The position numbers and the translations under genes are program-made. Positions 17,696-26,471 of a DNA stretch of 64,000 nt are shown in pieces. The DNA is taken from assembly GCA_041583495.1 (NCBI GenBank), contig JBFHFS010000016.1, positions 33,558-97,557 on the forward strand. Direction: 5' to 3'. Source of the stretch: JBFHFS01 sp041583495 (GTDB lineage Bacteria > Bacteroidota > Bacteroidia > Bacteroidales > Marinilabiliaceae). The stretch's first letter is position 1; every line of letters begins with the position of its first letter. The notes beneath the pieces are model-generated. The model worked only from the letters and a program-made list of their open reading frames with translations, made no database searches and was not told the origin of the DNA.

Positions 17696-17733
17696 CAGCA
17701 GTTTCACTTCTTTGTGAAACTGCTGTTTTTTTT
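17696..17733 (+). terminator. Terminator between gpmI and the DUF3109 gene
   Basis: A perfect 12-bp stem (17696-17707 with 17714-17725), six-base loop and eight Ts (17726-17733). The next start codon is only 6 nt beyond the T run, so transcripts reading through would carry a stable hairpin over the DUF3109 ribosome entry region. Confidence 0.9.
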
Positions 17734-17739
17734 GGAACT

Positions 17740-18318
17740 ATGATACAGATTGACGATAAAATTATTAGCCTCGACATCTTTAAAAGCCATTTTGTGTGCG
17801 ATTTGCCAAAATGCCTGGGCAGTTGTTGTGTGGAAGGAGAGTCGGGCGCTCCTCTGGAAAAGTCGGAGACCCTTGTTTTGGAGAAGATCTATCCCAAAAT
17901 CAAACACCTGCTTGCCCCCGAGGCCATCGAGGTGATTGAGGAAAAAGGGACCTGGGAGATCGACTTTGATGGTGATGAGGTGACCCCAATCATTAATGGA
18001 AAGGAGTGTGTTTATACTTATTTCGATGGCGATGGGGTGTGTAAGTGTGTTATCGAAAAAGCTCATTCCGAGGGATTAATCGATTTTAAGAAGCCTGTTT
18101 CCTGTCATCTATACCCCATTCGCACCACCCGATATACAGAGTTTGAAGCACTCAATTCACACGAATGGCCTATTTGTAATCCTGCCAGGGAGCTGGGGGC
18201 TCATTTAGGGGTCCCCCTTTATAAATTTCTGAAAGAGCCTATTATTCGTAAATACGGAAAAGCTTTTTATCATGAGATGGAAGAGGCAGCGGCTCAAATA
18301 GAAAAGGATAATTTATAG
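17740..18318 (+). CDS. DUF3109 family Cys-rich protein
   Basis: A conserved Bacteroidota protein of unknown function, 192 residues. The Cys arrangement is the notable feature: CDLPKCLGSCC near residues 20-30, then a Cys in NGKECVYTYF, DGVCKCVIE, PVSCHLYPIRT and WPICNP. This resembles the YkgJ/UPF0153-type metal- or Fe-S-binding clusters. No signal peptide, so cytoplasmic. The start lies directly after the gpmI terminator, so it must use a very short leader, readthrough, or a promoter within gpmI. No TAnnTTTG match was found; TACTTTG at 17687-17693 is one base short. Confidence 0.85.
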   Translation: MIQIDDKIISLDIFKSHFVCDLPKCLGSCCVEGESGAPLEKSETLVLEKIYPKIKHLLAPEAIEVIEEKGTWEIDFDGDEVTPIINGKECVYTYFDGDGVCKCVIEKAHSEGLIDFKKPVSCHLYPIRTTRYTEFEALNSHEWPICNPARELGAHLGVPLYKFLKEPIIRKYGKAFYHEMEEAAAQIEKDNL

Positions 18319-18338
18319 ATGGCAAATGCCGTGATGCA

Positions 18339-19268
18339 TTAAAAGACCGGCACCTTGCCGGTTTGTAAAATGTTTCCTTCTTTTTCGAGAGAGACCAGAT
18401 ATAAACCCTTTCGCAAAGGGGTGAGAGATATGCGATGAGGTTGCCCGGGTTGAAGATTGCTGCGTTGAAAGACTTTGATTCCCCGAGTGTCGTATATGTT
18501 TAACGATACATTTTGTTGAGAGGGGTTTACCAAAATGTGCCCCGGGAAAAACCGGAGTTCCGGCGTTGCATCATCTCCCTTAATCGTGGTTGCATCGAGA
18601 ATCCTTATTGAGGACATTATTTCGCTGACCCAAAGGGTATACATCTTCCCACTGGGGTGCAGGTCGTCGGAGGCTACCAGCGATGGATCGATCAAGCCCT
18701 GTCGCGAAATGGGGGTGATGTCGTGATAGGCAATCTGATATTGGTTGGTGATTTGCCGGTTAACGCTGTTGAATTGGTCTATGCCTTCACTAATGGTTGT
18801 CGATCCATTGCCAAAGGGGGTATAAGCATAATCGGGAAGGGAGACAACCATTACTTTTGAGGGATCATCTCCCGCCAGACGGATGGCCGTTTTTAAGAGC
18901 TCCTCAAATTCTGTTCGATAGGTATCAATAGAGCCCCCCTGGAATTGGTTGTTTACCCCAATCAGCAACGAGACCAAGTTGTAGTCAGCCTCCGGATTTT
19001 CGTCATTGATGCTGTTCTGCAGGTTGTCGGTGCGCCACCCCGTTTGGGCAATAATCCTGATCTCCTCAATTTGTAACCCTTCCCTTTCGAGTGCCAGCCC
19101 CAATTGTATGGGCCATCTCTCGTCAACATCCACACTTTGGCCAATAGTATAGGAATCGCCCAATGCCAAAAATCGAATGGGCTCTGAGCGGTAGATCTTT
19201 TGGGCCCTCAACGACCACCTGCCACAAAGAATACTTAACAGGATGCTGGTGAGAATTAACGTTTTCAT
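18339..19268 (-). CDS. Secreted SGNH/GDSL-family hydrolase with T9SS sorting domain
   Basis: A predicted esterase or lipase-like hydrolase, possibly a carbohydrate deacetylase, 309 residues. The signal peptide is MKTLILTSILLSILCGRWSLRAQ. Block I is FLALGDSYTIGQS (catalytic Ser in GDSY), block III is LIGVNNQ, and block V is SDDLHPSGKMY (Asp/His). The last 70-80 residues match the type A T9SS C-terminal domain: NIYDTRGIKVFQ, then GLYLVSLEKEGNILQTGKV. It is therefore probably exported through the outer membrane by T9SS. I chose the ATG at 19268, since an upstream extension to 19385 would hide the signal peptide. It is convergent with the DUF3109 gene, 20 bp apart. Confidence 0.88.
   Translation of the reverse strand: MKTLILTSILLSILCGRWSLRAQKIYRSEPIRFLALGDSYTIGQSVDVDERWPIQLGLALEREGLQIEEIRIIAQTGWRTDNLQNSINDENPEADYNLVSLLIGVNNQFQGGSIDTYRTEFEELLKTAIRLAGDDPSKVMVVSLPDYAYTPFGNGSTTISEGIDQFNSVNRQITNQYQIAYHDITPISRQGLIDPSLVASDDLHPSGKMYTLWVSEIMSSIRILDATTIKGDDATPELRFFPGHILVNPSQQNVSLNIYDTRGIKVFQRSNLQPGQPHRISLTPLRKGLYLVSLEKEGNILQTGKVPVF
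18346..18362. terminator. Small hairpin at the convergent 3' ends
   Basis: ACCGGC and GCCGGT form a six-base stem with a five-base loop inside the last codons of the SGNH gene, between two convergent genes. There is a short T-rich tail on the plus side only. A weak terminator at best. Confidence 0.35.
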
Positions 19269-19399
19269 AATGGTGACTTTAAAAGCAAAACAACGCCGGC
19301 CCTCAATTGGTTGGAAAAAAAGGGGCACAGTGGATGAAAAAATATTGAAAGGCTCATTTTCTTTTTTTAAGAAAACCATGCTCATTTAAAAAACCCAAT

Positions 19400-19421
19400 T
19401 AAATTTGCAGCTGTAAATTTG
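19400..19421 (+). promoter_or_regulatory. Tandem -7 elements upstream of the YebC-type gene
   Basis: Two identical TAAATTTG matches at 19400-19407 and 19414-19421, 14 bp apart (start to start), 41 and 27 nt before the ATG. They could specify two start points or be one functional and one fortuitous site. Confidence 0.55.
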
Positions 19422-19447
19422 AATAATAAATTGAAACTATTTATTGA

Positions 19448-20158
19448 ATGGGACGCGCGTTTGAATTTAGGAAAGCCAGGAAACTCAAGAGATGGGGAAA
19501 TATGGCCAAGACATTTACCAAGATTGGTCGTGAAATAGCGATCGCTGTAAAAAGCGGGGGACCCGATCCATCGGGGAATTCACGACTACGGGTGTTGATG
19601 CAGAATGCCAAAGCGGCCAATATGCCCAAAGAAAATGTGGAACGGGCCATTAAAAAAGCAACTGGCCGTGACCAGGCCGATTACAAAGAGATGGTGTATG
19701 AAGGATATGGACCCCATGGAATTGCCATTTTGGTGGAAACAGCTACCGATAATCCTACTCGTACCGTAGCCAATGTGCGCAGCTATTTTAATAAGGCTAA
19801 TGGTTCGTTGGGAACCTCCGGTAGCGTAGACTACATGTTTGAGCATAAAAGCAGCTTTAAAATAAAGAGTAAAGAAGGGCTGGATGTGGATGAGCTGGAA
19901 TTGGAACTCATCGACCTGGGGGTACAGGAAGTCTTTGTTGAGGAAGAGGACGTGATGATCTATGCCGATTTTGAGGCTTTTGGTCCTATTCAAAAATATT
20001 TGGAGGAGAACGACTTCGAGATTGTTAATGCCGAGTTTGATCGGATTCCTCATGATACCAAAACGCTTTCAGAAGAGCAGATGGCCGATATAGAGAAGTT
20101 GCTCGCCCGTTTCGAGGAAGACGAGGATGTCACCGGAGTCTTTCATACGATGGCCTAA
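19448..20158 (+). CDS. YebC/PmpR/TACO1 family regulator
   Basis: A DNA- and/or ribosome-associated regulatory protein; some members repress transcription, and others (TACO1/YebC) help translation of polyproline stretches. The 236 residues are full length. The N-terminus carries a variant of the classic start (FRKARKLKRWGNMAKTFTKI), followed by AVKSGGPDPSGNSRLR and NMPKENVERAIKKATG. The middle domain begins YEGYGPHGIAILVE. The C-terminal acidic helical end is typical. No ruvC gene is adjacent, unlike in many bacteria. The specific role here is unknown. Confidence 0.94.
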   Translation: MGRAFEFRKARKLKRWGNMAKTFTKIGREIAIAVKSGGPDPSGNSRLRVLMQNAKAANMPKENVERAIKKATGRDQADYKEMVYEGYGPHGIAILVETATDNPTRTVANVRSYFNKANGSLGTSGSVDYMFEHKSSFKIKSKEGLDVDELELELIDLGVQEVFVEEEDVMIYADFEAFGPIQKYLEENDFEIVNAEFDRIPHDTKTLSEEQMADIEKLLARFEEDEDVTGVFHTMA

Positions 20159-20309
20159 GATAAGGTGTTGGGGGCCAGTTCTTGAGTTATTTCATGGACC
20201 TGGTGGGGTGCTGAATGAGAATCTTTATTCGTAGTTTTTGAAAGTATTGTTGTAGCTTTATGCGGTGGATGAAAATTATAATCCCAAACAAAAAAAACTA
20301 ACTAACTCT

Positions 20310-21401
20310 ATGAAGAATTTATTCTATTTTATTGCTATTTTCCTTTTGGCCGGATGTGCAGGGACGCCTCATTACGAAGTTTCTGTGGCTCTCGACGGTG
20401 TGGAGGGTGAAAAAACTTTTATCCTGGGTAAGTATCAGGAGGGTGAATGGCGCGATGTGGATTCGGTGACAACGTTAACGGGTGCGTTTTCTTTTCAGGG
20501 GCAGGTCGATTATCCCGAATTGTTTTATCTCAAGGTTAAAGGGCAGCGGACAGGATTGTCATTCTTTGTGGAAAACGCCCAAATAGAGATTAAGGGAAAT
20601 GTCGACAGTCTCGCAGTAGCTCAGGTACAGGGATCCAAAACCCAGGTTGAGTATGATGCCTATCATGAGAAGATGCGTGAACAGAGCAGTGAGCTTCGCC
20701 GGGTGTATAACCTTTCCCTGAAGGCCAAAAGCGAAGGAGACGAAACCCTTTGGGCAGAATTGGACAAAAAGAGGATGGAAATATATGAGGAAATGCAGTC
20801 CTTCAGAAGAGATTATAGCAAGAATAATCCGGCTTCCTATGTGGCTCCGGTAATCCTAATGCAATTGATGTACCAGTTGAGTCAGGATGAATTGAAGGAG
20901 GCTCTGGGGTTGATGGATGAGAACCTACAGAAGACATCCATGGTTCAGAAGATGCAAGACTATATTCAACAGCAGGAGAACGTGGCGGTGGGAAAAATCG
21001 CTCCCGATTTCACGCAGGCTGACCCGGAAGGCCACGCCGTAAAATTATCCGATCTTAGGGGCAAATTCCTCCTGGTGGATTTCTGGGCCTCCTGGTGTGG
21101 CCCCTGCCGAAAAGAAAATCCTAACGTAGTGGCCGTTTACAACGACTATAAAGACAAAGGTTTCGACGTGCTTGGCGTCTCACTGGATAAGAGTAAAGAC
21201 GATTGGTTGAAAGCCGTAGAAGAAGATCAACTCTCCTGGACTCAGGTTTCCGACCTAAAATCCTGGAAGAATGAGGTGGCCCAGCAATATGTGGTTAAGT
21301 CGGTTCCCTCCAATTTTCTCCTTGACAAGGATGGAGTCATCATCGCCAAAAATTTGCGAGGTGATGAGTTGCGGGCTAAAATAGCCGAGCTGTTGGATTA
21401 A
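20310..21401 (+). CDS. TlpA-like thiol-disulfide oxidoreductase lipoprotein (DUF4369 + thioredoxin)
   Basis: A 363-residue envelope protein. The lipoprotein signal is MKNLFYFIAIFLLAGC (Cys16). The N-terminal third is a DUF4369 beta domain (KTFILGKYQEGEWRDVDSV...GAFSFQGQV), with a charged helical linker following. A redoxin domain with WCGPC (262-266) comes last, ending in the cis-Pro segment VKSVPSNFLLDKDG. It is expected to reduce or exchange disulfides on exported proteins, possibly cytochrome c maturation partners. Bacteroidota carry many such paralogues. The ATG at 20310 is preferred over 20265 because it gives the lipoprotein signal. A bidirectional terminator follows. Confidence 0.92.
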   Translation: MKNLFYFIAIFLLAGCAGTPHYEVSVALDGVEGEKTFILGKYQEGEWRDVDSVTTLTGAFSFQGQVDYPELFYLKVKGQRTGLSFFVENAQIEIKGNVDSLAVAQVQGSKTQVEYDAYHEKMREQSSELRRVYNLSLKAKSEGDETLWAELDKKRMEIYEEMQSFRRDYSKNNPASYVAPVILMQLMYQLSQDELKEALGLMDENLQKTSMVQKMQDYIQQQENVAVGKIAPDFTQADPEGHAVKLSDLRGKFLLVDFWASWCGPCRKENPNVVAVYNDYKDKGFDVLGVSLDKSKDDWLKAVEEDQLSWTQVSDLKSWKNEVAQQYVVKSVPSNFLLDKDGVIIAKNLRGDELRAKIAELLD

Positions 21402-21415
21402 GAGTCTTGGGAAAT

Positions 21416-21448
21416 AAAAAAAATCCGGCTGATGCCGGATTTTTTTTT
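21416..21448. terminator. Bidirectional terminator after the TlpA-like gene
   Basis: ATCCGGC (21423-21429) pairs with GCCGGAT (21434-21440), flanked by an A run on the left and a T run to 21448. It can serve both this gene and the convergent DUF302 gene. Confidence 0.88.
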
Positions 21449-21499
21449 GCCTTGAACTTTTTGTGGTATGCCTTTTAGCTTGTTGCTTTCCTGGATTCC

Positions 21500-21961
21500 T
21501 TATTCTACAATGGTGCCGGTAATCTGTTGTATGTCGATGGCCACCTTGCGGAAGAGACTCTCATAGGGTTCCCCTAATTCCTTACTCTTCTTAAGAAGAT
21601 TGGTCCAGGCCACATAGGTGTTGCCATCCGACTTCTCATAAATGGCCACCCTGCAGGGCATCATAGACATCAATTGGCGGGTGTTATCGTTTTGGAGTAT
21701 TTCGAAGGCAAAGTCCGAATTACACAGCACCAGGATTTTGGCAGGCAAAACATCTTTGTTGTTTTTCTTCATGCTTGCCTGCATGTCGTGCTCATTAGGG
21801 ATGGTCCACCCGGCACCAACCACTGCCTCCTTTATGAGTTCAATGGATTCTTCATAGTTGTATTGGCTTTTCTTTTCAAAAATGTCCGGGTCTTCTTGTG
21901 CCGAAACAATGGTTAAGGCACCGAAAATCAATAGAAAGAGAGTAAAATACCTGTTTTTCAT
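21500..21961 (-). CDS. Exported DUF302 family protein
   Basis: A 153-residue periplasmic protein with a signal peptide cleaved after VSA (about residue 21). The DUF302 domain shows the usual pattern: helix IELIKEAVVGAGWTIP near 40-56, then PAKILVLCNSDFAFEILQ and MMPCRVAIYEKSDGNTYVAW. DUF302 proteins form small dimers of unknown function, some predicted to bind haem or lipids. It is monocistronic and convergent with the TlpA-like gene. Confidence 0.88.
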   Translation of the reverse strand: MKNRYFTLFLLIFGALTIVSAQEDPDIFEKKSQYNYEESIELIKEAVVGAGWTIPNEHDMQASMKKNNKDVLPAKILVLCNSDFAFEILQNDNTRQLMSMMPCRVAIYEKSDGNTYVAWTNLLKKSKELGEPYESLFRKVAIDIQQITGTIVE

Positions 21962-22262
21962 GATGTAAGGATTAGTGTTTCGAATGATTGTGTAATTTAT
22001 TTACGATGGGCGGTAATCCGCCTGTTTTAGTTTTGAAATTAAAAAGGTGGTTTTTTGTTGGTGGTTGATATCCACTTTTAATTTACATCAGTTGAAACAT
22101 TTAGATGTTTTTAAATGTTCATTTTTTATGGCAACATTGATATTTTTCATGATTGTGCTCGCAAATTTTGCCGAAATTGTCCCTGTAAAATAAGTAGTTC
22201 TGATGTGATCATTTGTCCCTCACTCATTTGTCTGGAGGGGCTTTCAATAAAAACTCTATAAT
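21962..22262. other. Intergenic region between the DUF302 and M20 genes
   Basis: Divergent promoter region of about 300 bp. No perfect TAnnTTTG match was found on either strand. It holds two small inverted repeats: GGCGG/CCGCC at 22009-22022, and an 8-bp repeat around ACATTTA/TAAATGT near 22095-22118. Neither has an obvious role. Confidence 0.4.
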
Positions 22263-23633
22263 ATGAAAGACCTTAAGCCTTACATCGAGGCCAATAAAGA
22301 ACGTTTCCTGAATGAGTTGTTTGAGCTTATTCGTATTCCATCCATTAGTTCACAGTCGGAACATAATGCCGATATGCGCCGTGCCGCAGAGCAATGGAAA
22401 AAGATTTTGCTGGAATCCGGCGCCGATAGCGCCCGGGTTATGGAAACCAGCGGCCATCCGGTGGTGGTGGGTGAAAAGATTATAAGCCCTACGGCCCCAA
22501 CGGTTCTGGTTTACGGGCATATGGATGTGATGCCCGTCGATCCGCTGGAGTTGTGGCATACCGATCCTTTTGAGCCCGTCATTAAGGATGGTAAAATTTG
22601 GGCCCGTGGCGCCGATGACGACAAGGGGCAGTCTTTTATGCATGCCAAGGCATTTGAGTACCTTGTGAAAACCGGTCAGTTAAACTGTAATGTTAAGTTT
22701 CTCATCGAAGGCGAAGAAGAGGTGGGATCGAGCAGCCTGCCCGCGTTTTGTGAAAATAATAAAGAGCTGTTGAAAGCCGATGTAATCCTGGTGTCCGATA
22801 CTTCTATGCTCTCTCCCGGGGTGCCTTCGGTTACTACCGGACTAAGGGGGCTGGCCTATTGGCAGGTCGATGTTATCGGGCCTAATCGGGATTTGCATTC
22901 CGGTATTTATGGCGGAGCAGTAGCCAATCCTATCAATGTGCTGGCTAAAATGATAGGTGGCATGACCGACGAAAAAGGGCGAATCACGATCCCCGGATTT
23001 TACGACGATGTATTGGAGGTTAGTCCAAAAGAGCGGGAGATGATGGCTCAGGCCCCCTTTGATGAAACCGCCTATAAAAAAGCCATCGATATTGATGCCG
23101 TTAATGGGGAGGCCGGGTTTTCCACCCCCGAACGGACGGGGATTCGGCCTTCGTTTGATGTGTGTGGTATTTGGGGCGGATACACCGGCGAAGGAGCCAA
23201 AACCGTTTTGCCTTCTCAGGCACATGCTAAAATATCCACACGTCTGGTGCCCAATCAGAATCACGAAAAAATAGCCCTTCAGTTTAAAAGCTTTTTTGAA
23301 TCTATGGCACCCGCCTCTGTAAAGGTTGAGGTTACGCCTCTTCATGGTGGGCAGGCTTATGTGTGCCCTATCGACCTGCCTGCATACCGTGCCGCTGCCA
23401 AAGCCTATGAAAAAACATTCGGGCTTAAGCCTGTGCCCGTGCGCAGCGGAGGGTCCATTCCCATTATTTCTACCTTTGAGCAGATTTTAGGGATTAAATC
23501 GGTTTTGATGGGATTTGGGCTGGAGTCGGATGCCATCCACAGTCCTAACGAAAATTTCCCGCTTGAACAATTCTTTAAAGGCATTGAAACCATCCCCTGG
23601 TTCTATAAGTATTTTGGAGAGCAACAGGGGTAA
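22263..23633 (+). CDS. M20 family metallopeptidase (dipeptidase/carboxypeptidase)
   Basis: A cytoplasmic di-zinc peptidase related to PepV/carnosinase and CPG2, 456 residues. Metal ligands and catalytic residues are visible: H86 and catalytic D88 in VYGHMDVMP, bridging Asp in GADDDKGQ (about D118-D119), Glu pair in EGEEEVGSS (151-152), and a final His in SDAIHSPNENF. The dimerisation domain starts at VIGPNRDLHSGIYGG. It lacks a signal peptide. It probably hydrolyses dipeptides, though the exact substrate cannot be inferred. Monocistronic, with a terminator 52 bp after the stop. Confidence 0.94.
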   Translation: MKDLKPYIEANKERFLNELFELIRIPSISSQSEHNADMRRAAEQWKKILLESGADSARVMETSGHPVVVGEKIISPTAPTVLVYGHMDVMPVDPLELWHTDPFEPVIKDGKIWARGADDDKGQSFMHAKAFEYLVKTGQLNCNVKFLIEGEEEVGSSSLPAFCENNKELLKADVILVSDTSMLSPGVPSVTTGLRGLAYWQVDVIGPNRDLHSGIYGGAVANPINVLAKMIGGMTDEKGRITIPGFYDDVLEVSPKEREMMAQAPFDETAYKKAIDIDAVNGEAGFSTPERTGIRPSFDVCGIWGGYTGEGAKTVLPSQAHAKISTRLVPNQNHEKIALQFKSFFESMAPASVKVEVTPLHGGQAYVCPIDLPAYRAAAKAYEKTFGLKPVPVRSGGSIPIISTFEQILGIKSVLMGFGLESDAIHSPNENFPLEQFFKGIETIPWFYKYFGEQQG

Positions 23634-23684
23634 GGAAGATTGTCTTATACGATAACCTTCATTTATTGAATGGATTAACTCTAC

Positions 23685-23713
23685 ACGGCGAGGCTTTTAG
23701 CTTCGCCGTTTTT
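23685..23713 (+). terminator. Terminator after the M20 gene
   Basis: ACGGCGA (23685-23691) pairs with TCGCCGT (23703-23709), followed by a T run to 23713. Confidence 0.85.
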
Positions 23714-24014
23714 GTTTCAGAAATAATCTTTTCAACTCAAAAGGGTCCTTAAGGAAGATGAATGATCCCGGTTCAGTAAATGGCTGGTGTCAATGTTTTG
23801 TTGCGTGCAGGGCGATAGTGGAGGCATGAGAATCGTGCCCCGTTGGTCTTGTTTCGGGTTTGCTCCATAGAGCCATTTTCGACGTTTATGTAAAAATAGT
23901 AAAAATGCAGTGTTTTCAATTGTTGGTACCCTTAAGGCAGGGGGTGCCTGAGTTAATACAGGTTAAATATTCAAAATACCCCTCAAATGTGTGGCATATT
24001 TCGGAAATATTACA
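23714..24014. other. Intergenic region upstream of glutamine synthetase
   Basis: About 300 bp with no gene seen and no clear repeat. It may contain nitrogen-responsive operators, but I recognise none. Confidence 0.4.
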
Positions 24015-24022
24015 TAAATTTG
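24015..24022 (+). promoter_or_regulatory. -7 element of the glutamine synthetase III gene
   Basis: TAAATTTG at 24015-24022 matches TAnnTTTG and lies 30 nt before the ATG at 24053. Its position excludes an upstream in-frame start at 23987. Confidence 0.6.
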
Positions 24023-24052
24023 CGCCATTATAAATCTAAAACTCATTACATC

Positions 24053-26245
24053 ATGGCAATATTGAGAATCCATGCATTGAAAGAGCTCCTTTCCCGGGAG
24101 CCGGTAGTCGTTGAGGGAACAGGTGTTCCAACTTCCGATTATTTTGGAACTTTGGTTTTCGACCGTGGCAAAATGAAAAAATACCTTTCACGTGACTCTT
24201 TTGATCATGTGATTGAGGCAATGGAAAAGGGAACCCGCATTGACCGTCGTATGGCCGACCAAATTGCTGTTGGGATGAAGGCCTGGGCCATGGAAAAAGG
24301 AGCTACCCACTATACCCACTGGTTTCATCCGCTTACCGATGGCACCGCTGAAAAGCATGATGCCTTCCTTACTTATGGAGAGTTTGGCGGAATGGTAGAG
24401 AGTTTCTCCGGTTCTTTGTTGGTTCAGCAAGAGCCTGATGCCTCGAGTTTTCCTTCAGGAGGTATTCGGAATACTTTCGAAGCCAGAGGATACACCGCAT
24501 GGGATGTTTCTTCGCCTGCTTTTATTGTAGGAACCACCCTTTGTATTCCTACCGTTTTTGTTTCTTATACCGGTCATGCACTTGACTATAAATCTCCTTT
24601 GCTTAAGGCGACTCATGCTGTGGATAAAGCAGCGGTGGCGGTTTGTCAGTATTTCGACAAGAATGTGACCAAAGTGATCAGTAACCTTGGTTGGGAACAG
24701 GAATATTTCCTTATCGACGAAGGCCTGTATCAGGCCCGTCCCGACCTGGTGCTTACCGAGCGTACCCTCATGGGGCACTCTTCCGCTAAGGATCAACAGC
24801 TCGATGACCACTATTTCGGTTCCATTCCAGGGAGAGTGATTGCCTTCATGGAGGCTTTTGAAATTGAGGCTTATAAGCTGGGTATTCCGGTGAAAACCCG
24901 TCACAACGAGGTGGCCCCTAATCAGTTTGAGGTAGCCCCTATTTTTGAGGAGACCAACCTGGCCAACGATCACAACCAGTTAATCATGGATGTGATGAAG
25001 CGTGTGGCCCGCAAACATAAATTCCGGGTTCTCTTCCACGAGAAACCATTTAAAGGGATCAACGGATCGGGAAAACACAATAACTGGTCATTGAGTACCG
25101 ACACAGGGGTTAACCTGCTTTCTCCGGGAAAAAATCCCAAATCGAACCTTCAGTTTTTAACCTTCCTGGTCAATTTGCTGAAAGCGGTGTTCGATCATCA
25201 GGATATTTTGATGGGCAGTATTATGTCTGCCAGCAACTCTCATCGTTTAGGAGCTAATGAAGCACCTCCGTCCATCATCTCTGTCTTCCTGGGCTCACAG
25301 TTGACTGCGATCCTGGATGAATTAGAGACACGCGTTTCGGATGAGAAGATGACCCCCGATGAGAAAACAGCGTTGAAACTGGATATTGGAAAACTCCCTG
25401 AGATATTATTGGATAATACCGATCGGAATCGTACCTCTCCATTTGCCTTTACCGGAAACCGTTTCGAGTTTAGAGCAGTGGGGTCTACCGCCAACTGTGC
25501 TTCGGCTATGATTGCCCTGAATACCGCCATGGCCGATCAGCTGCGTAAATTTAAGGTGGAAGTGGATGCCCTGATAGAAAAAGGGGTTAAGAAAGATGAA
25601 GCCATCTTCCAGATTGTTAAACGCTATATTACCGAGAGTAAAGACATCCGTTTCGATGGTAATGGATACAGTGAAGAGTGGGTTGCTGAAGCCAGTCGTA
25701 GAGGGTTATTTAATCCTTCCAATGTGCCCGAGGCCCTGGCTGCTTATCTGACCAAGAAAGCCAAAAAACTCTTCGGCGATAATGGTGTATTTTCCGAAGT
25801 GGAATTGGAAGCCAGAAATGAGGTTGAACTGGAGAAATTTGTTAAGAAAATCCAGATTGAGGCTCGTGTGTTAGGTGATTTGGCTGTAAACCACATTGTT
25901 CCTACCGGGATTAAGTATATGAATATTCTCATCGAAAATGTTCAGGGTCTTAAGGAAATCTTTGATGGCGAAGCCGACTATCATGAATTGGCTGCCGACC
26001 GTCTCGATCTTATCAAACAAATTTCGAATCATATTCAAAACATAAAGAATAAAACCCACGAAATGGTTGAAGCCCGAAAGGTTGCCAACAAAGTGGAGGA
26101 TATGACCGAAAAAGCAGAAAAATATGATAAGGATGTAAGACCTTACCTGGAAGATATCCGCTATCATATTGATAAGCTTGAATTGATTGTGGATAATGCC
26201 CTTTGGCCCCTCCCCAAATACAGAGAACTCTTGTTTGCCCGTTAG
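24053..26245 (+). CDS. glnN: Glutamine synthetase type III
   Basis: Makes glutamine from glutamate, ammonia and ATP; the GSIII form is a large dodecamer characteristic of Bacteroidota and some other groups. The 730 residues are the expected length. Visible signatures are the N-terminal FGTLVFDRGKMKKYL, the catalytic-domain LGWEQEYFLID and NQFEVAPIFEETNLANDHNQ, the ATP-site KPFKGINGSGKHNNWSLST, and NRTSPFAFTGNRFEFRAVGS. The long C-terminal helical region is also present. No amtB or GlnK gene lies next to it. Monocistronic, with a terminator. Confidence 0.97.
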   Translation: MAILRIHALKELLSREPVVVEGTGVPTSDYFGTLVFDRGKMKKYLSRDSFDHVIEAMEKGTRIDRRMADQIAVGMKAWAMEKGATHYTHWFHPLTDGTAEKHDAFLTYGEFGGMVESFSGSLLVQQEPDASSFPSGGIRNTFEARGYTAWDVSSPAFIVGTTLCIPTVFVSYTGHALDYKSPLLKATHAVDKAAVAVCQYFDKNVTKVISNLGWEQEYFLIDEGLYQARPDLVLTERTLMGHSSAKDQQLDDHYFGSIPGRVIAFMEAFEIEAYKLGIPVKTRHNEVAPNQFEVAPIFEETNLANDHNQLIMDVMKRVARKHKFRVLFHEKPFKGINGSGKHNNWSLSTDTGVNLLSPGKNPKSNLQFLTFLVNLLKAVFDHQDILMGSIMSASNSHRLGANEAPPSIISVFLGSQLTAILDELETRVSDEKMTPDEKTALKLDIGKLPEILLDNTDRNRTSPFAFTGNRFEFRAVGSTANCASAMIALNTAMADQLRKFKVEVDALIEKGVKKDEAIFQIVKRYITESKDIRFDGNGYSEEWVAEASRRGLFNPSNVPEALAAYLTKKAKKLFGDNGVFSEVELEARNEVELEKFVKKIQIEARVLGDLAVNHIVPTGIKYMNILIENVQGLKEIFDGEADYHELAADRLDLIKQISNHIQNIKNKTHEMVEARKVANKVEDMTEKAEKYDKDVRPYLEDIRYHIDKLELIVDNALWPLPKYRELLFAR

Positions 26246-26268
26246 ATATAGCAGGCATGATTTATATG

Positions 26269-26306
26269 AAGAGTGTGCATCGGTTTTCCCGGGCACACTC
26301 TTTTTT
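26269..26306 (+). terminator. Terminator after glnN
   Basis: AAGAGTGTGC (26269-26278) pairs with GCACACTCTT (26293-26302), running into six Ts. Confidence 0.88.
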
Positions 26307-26448
26307 GTTTATGGCCGTGCAGGGTAAATTATTTGATGGAATAAATTTTTTGGTGTGTCAGGATTCCCGGGGAGGTGATTTTTTGGGTCAGGTAATATTA
26401 TTTTGTCTTGTTCGTTTTTATCCTGGGCGATTGCCCTATCGATTTTAT

Positions 26449-26456
26449 TATCTTTG
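26449..26456 (+). promoter_or_regulatory. -7 element of the PorE-like gene
   Basis: TATCTTTG at 26449-26456 lies 15 nt before the ATG at 26472, implying a very short leader. It rules out the in-frame upstream start at 26403. Confidence 0.6.
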
Positions 26457-26471
26457 TATCAAAGGCAAACT

